Of a DNA stretch of 64,000 bases, positions 62,206 through 64,000 are shown one piece after another. This DNA is from Kiritimatiellia bacterium (GTDB taxonomy: Bacteria; Verrucomicrobiota; Kiritimatiellia; JAFGHX01): contig JAFGHX010000047.1 of the NCBI GenBank assembly GCA_016929905.1, positions 36,405 to 100,404 of the forward strand, given 5' to 3'. The notes below the pieces were generated by a model. The model worked only from the letters and a program-made list of their open reading frames with translations. It was not told where the DNA came from and searched no databases. The position numbers and the translations under genes were made by a program. Every line of letters starts with the position of its first letter. The first letter of the stretch is position 1.

Positions 62206-62215
62206 TTAGGCCTAA
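62206..62215. promoter_or_regulatory. TTAGGCCTAA palindrome upstream of the giant-protein operon
   Basis: The 10-bp palindrome ttaggcctaa lies 136 bp upstream of the sigma-54 promoter match, a normal distance for an activator site. The identical sequence is at 52264-52273 before the sigma-54 activator gene. The rest of the gap between here and 62517 holds only short imperfect palindromes. Confidence 0.4.
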
Positions 62216-62517
62216 TTGGGTCTAAACATGACGGCAGAAGGCCTAATGCGGGCTTCGCCCGCAACCCGGAGGTCAGAAGTCCGAGGTCAGCGTAGAGAAA
62301 TACCTGAAGGGCGTCCTGCAGAGCCGCAGCATTGAGTTTACCTCAAGTCGTTGGGCGACGGGCTGGGAACCCGTTCTACCCGAGCCTGAGAAGGGGGCTG
62401 CGCGCGGCCCTCCCTCGGCCGTACGCGACGATGCGCGGCCGAGGACGACCGCGCTACTCAGATACACGCGAAAGCGTGTTTCGTGACCTACGGTTCGGAC
62501 CACATTCCCCTCCCTGT

Positions 62518-62581
62518 GGGACGGGTCTGCAATCCGTCCCTCCCGCGCCGGAGGCGCGGGGGAAGCGGCGGGACGCCGCTT
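62518..62581. repeat. Three perfect hairpins in a row
   Basis: gggacgg/ccgtccc (62518-62540), cccgcgcc/ggcgcggg (62542-62560) and aagcggcg/cgccgctt (62563-62581) are consecutive perfect stem-loops, the last two with the loop gga. They end just before the stop of the minus-strand racemase gene and could stabilise or terminate its mRNA, though no T-run is present. Confidence 0.75.
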
Positions 62582-62584
62582 CTA

Positions 62585-63883
62585 CTATTTCCCCACCGGC
62601 GTGCAGTATGGACCCTCTGGCAGAAGAGCGATCGCAGCACGGTCCGTGTCGCACGCGTCGAGCAGTCCCTGCACCTCGGCTCTCACCCCCGCCCTGCTCA
62701 CGGCATGCCCGTTCACAGATAACAGGCTCAGAACGTCCTCCGCTATCCCGTCGGTCACGAAATGGAGGTTGGCCTGGCCCACCCGCTCCAACGCGCGCGC
62801 GTGCATCTGGAATTGCCACTGGTCCCTGGTGAAGACGCCCGGCTCGCGGATGTCGGCCAGAAAGTCGCGCCAGCTCCCGGCGTAGCGATCCATGATCCGC
62901 TCGTACTCCGTGCTGCCGATCCCTTCGGAACAGGAGCCGAACGCCACAATCACGCCTCCCTCTCGCACCGCCGGCAGGCAGGAGACGAACCCTTTCACAC
63001 ACTGGTAGAAAGTCGCATCGAGCGGATACCCGCCGCACGAGGTCACCACCACGTCCGCAGGCGCCGCGACCGCCGGGCACGCGTGCCGCCGCACAAAGGC
63101 GCATGCCTGCCGGTGCGCCGCCTCCAGTCCGCCCGCGAATGCGGCCACCAGATCGCGATTCCTGTTCAAAACCACGTTCAGCGAGAAGTCCGGCGGCGCC
63201 ATGCGGGCAACCGAGAGCGACTCGTTGTGACAGGGGTTGTCCGCCAGATGCGCATTGCGCGCCGCGGGATTGGCGAGAATCTCGGCCCCGTGAAACCGCT
63301 CGATCGTCGCCAGCGAGGCGAGCCCCGGGCAGATCGCCTTGCGCCCGCCGCTGAACCCGGCCATGAAATGCGGCTCGACCAGGCCCGTCACGATCCGGCA
63401 GCCGGCCTCCATATAGCGCCGGTTCACCTCCACCCGCGCGCCGCCCCAGGTCCGGCCCGGCAGTTCGATCAGACCGGCCGCGTCCGCCGCGTCGTGGTCC
63501 GCGATCCGATACCGGTCGGCCAGCCCGCCGAACATCTCCGCCCGTTCAGCCGCCGTGCTCGGCCGGTGCATCCCGGTCGCGACGAGAATCAGGATCTGCT
63601 CCGAACCCACACCCACGCCTTCGATCTCGTCGAGCAGTTCCGGCAGGAAGGCACGGTACGGGATCGGGCGCGTGATGTCCGATACCACCACCACCACATC
63701 ACCCGGCCGCCGCGCTTTCACCACCTCCGCCAGCGGTAACGCCTCCAGCGGCGCGCGCACCGCCTCCAGAACCAACTCCGCCGGCGGCAAATCCGCCGCC
63801 GGATAGGCCGATGCGTAGACGGTCGCTTCCGCCGGGACCTCCAGCGCGATCTCGCCCCTGCCGTATGCAAAATCGACCTGCAT
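62585..63883 (-). CDS. LarA-family nickel-pincer lactate racemase-like enzyme
   Basis: This 432-residue cytoplasmic enzyme belongs to the LarA/DUF2088 family of 2-hydroxyacid racemases and epimerases. The residues that build the active site of lactobacillus LarA are present at nearly the same numbers: D69 and R72 (SDITRP), H106 (TGMHRP), H172 (EPHFMAG), K182 (GGRKAICPG, cofactor attachment) and H198 (ERFHGA). It needs the nickel-pincer cofactor made by LarB, LarC and LarE, whose genes are not in the window. The start at 63883 matches the family N-terminus; ATG at 63910 is possible, and the tabulated 64000 lies in a tandem repeat. It probably isomerises a sugar-derived hydroxyacid. Confidence 0.92.
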   Translation of the reverse strand: MQVDFAYGRGEIALEVPAEATVYASAYPAADLPPAELVLEAVRAPLEALPLAEVVKARRPGDVVVVVSDITRPIPYRAFLPELLDEIEGVGVGSEQILILVATGMHRPSTAAERAEMFGGLADRYRIADHDAADAAGLIELPGRTWGGARVEVNRRYMEAGCRIVTGLVEPHFMAGFSGGRKAICPGLASLATIERFHGAEILANPAARNAHLADNPCHNESLSVARMAPPDFSLNVVLNRNRDLVAAFAGGLEAAHRQACAFVRRHACPAVAAPADVVVTSCGGYPLDATFYQCVKGFVSCLPAVREGGVIVAFGSCSEGIGSTEYERIMDRYAGSWRDFLADIREPGVFTRDQWQFQMHARALERVGQANLHFVTDGIAEDVLSLLSVNGHAVSRAGVRAEVQGLLDACDTDRAAIALLPEGPYCTPVGK

Positions 63884-63928
63884 CCCGCGCCCCGGAAAAC
63901 GATCTCCCATGTTGAAGCTGAGCCCCAC

Positions 63929-64000
63929 GGCCCCACAGTCCCACGGCCCCACAGTCCCACGGCCCCACAGTCCCACGGCCCCACAGTCCCACGGCCCCAC
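63929..64000. repeat. 16-bp tandem repeat (ggccccacagtcccac), at least 4.5 copies
   Basis: Perfect head-to-tail 16-mers run to the window edge, starting 19 bp upstream of the ATG at 63910 and 46 bp upstream of the preferred start at 63883. The array keeps a frame open and creates the spurious N-terminal extension of the racemase ORF. Its true length is unknown. Confidence 0.95.

Noticed and set aside
63884-64000. N-terminal extension of the racemase ORF
   Set aside because: It translates a 16-bp tandem repeat; LarA-like residue numbering fits the start at 63883.
1-64000. tRNA, rRNA, riboswitch or CRISPR features
   Set aside because: No cloverleaf with a ttcga-type T-loop, no rRNA core sequence, no known riboswitch core and no repeat-spacer array was recognised on either strand by reading; a covariance-model search was not possible here.

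Overview
The window is GC-rich DNA (roughly two thirds G+C by eye), densely coding. It reads like a member of the PVC group (Kiritimatiellota, Lentisphaerota or a related planctomycete-like lineage). Evidence: very large secreted toroid, beta-helix and beta-propeller proteins, GntR-LacI hybrid regulators, heparinase-type and GH2/GH20-like enzymes without SusC/SusD, and intergenic space full of short tandem repeats and palindromic repeats. The taxonomic call is inference. No rRNA, tRNA or CRISPR array was recognised.

Layout. 1-4.7 kb: the end of a large toroid/propeller protein, an FMN reductase, and a divergent AraC regulator and beta-helix protein. 5.2-14.5 kb: a secreted toroid/propeller protein, an M14-type carboxypeptidase, a beta-helix protein, a carbon-nitrogen hydrolase and a ZupT zinc transporter. 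14.6-28.1 kb: two paralogues of a second large secreted family flank a third toroid/propeller protein and a stretch of decaying genes. 28.2-36.8 kb: a beta-helix protein and a heparinase II/III-type lyase on the minus strand, then a GH2-like enzyme on the plus strand. 37-40.5 kb: a GntR-LacI regulator and two MDR dehydrogenases. 40.7-48.8 kb: a tight operon of a GH20-like protein, a 1346-residue secreted protein and an alkaline-phosphatase-superfamily hydrolase. 49-50.5 kb: a small beta-helix protein and a flavin-reductase-like protein. 50.5-62 kb: a regulatory island with a PAS histidine kinase, a sigma-54 activator, an ECF-type sigma factor and a 2212-residue surface protein. 62.6-64 kb: a LarA-type nickel-pincer racemase.

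Most genes fit breakdown of complex, probably uronate- or sulfate-containing polysaccharides outside the cytoplasm, followed by oxidation or racemisation of the released acids. The substrate cannot be read from the sequence. The best candidates for an undescribed system are: (i) the regulatory island, where a minus-24/minus-12 (sigma-54) promoter match precedes the giant propeller protein plus ECF sigma operon, and the only sigma-54 activator in the window lies 10 kb away behind four direct repeats phased at 11 bp; (ii) two families of very large secreted proteins present in three and two copies.

The intergenic DNA is also informative. There is a palindromic repeat family (one copy with perfect 33-bp arms, another split by a 131-bp MITE with a 4-bp target duplication). 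A CTAG-bounded element twice sits so that its end supplies the TAG stop of the adjacent minus-strand reading frame. Tandem repeats with units of 7, 10, 12, 14 and 16 bp sit close to gene starts or stops.
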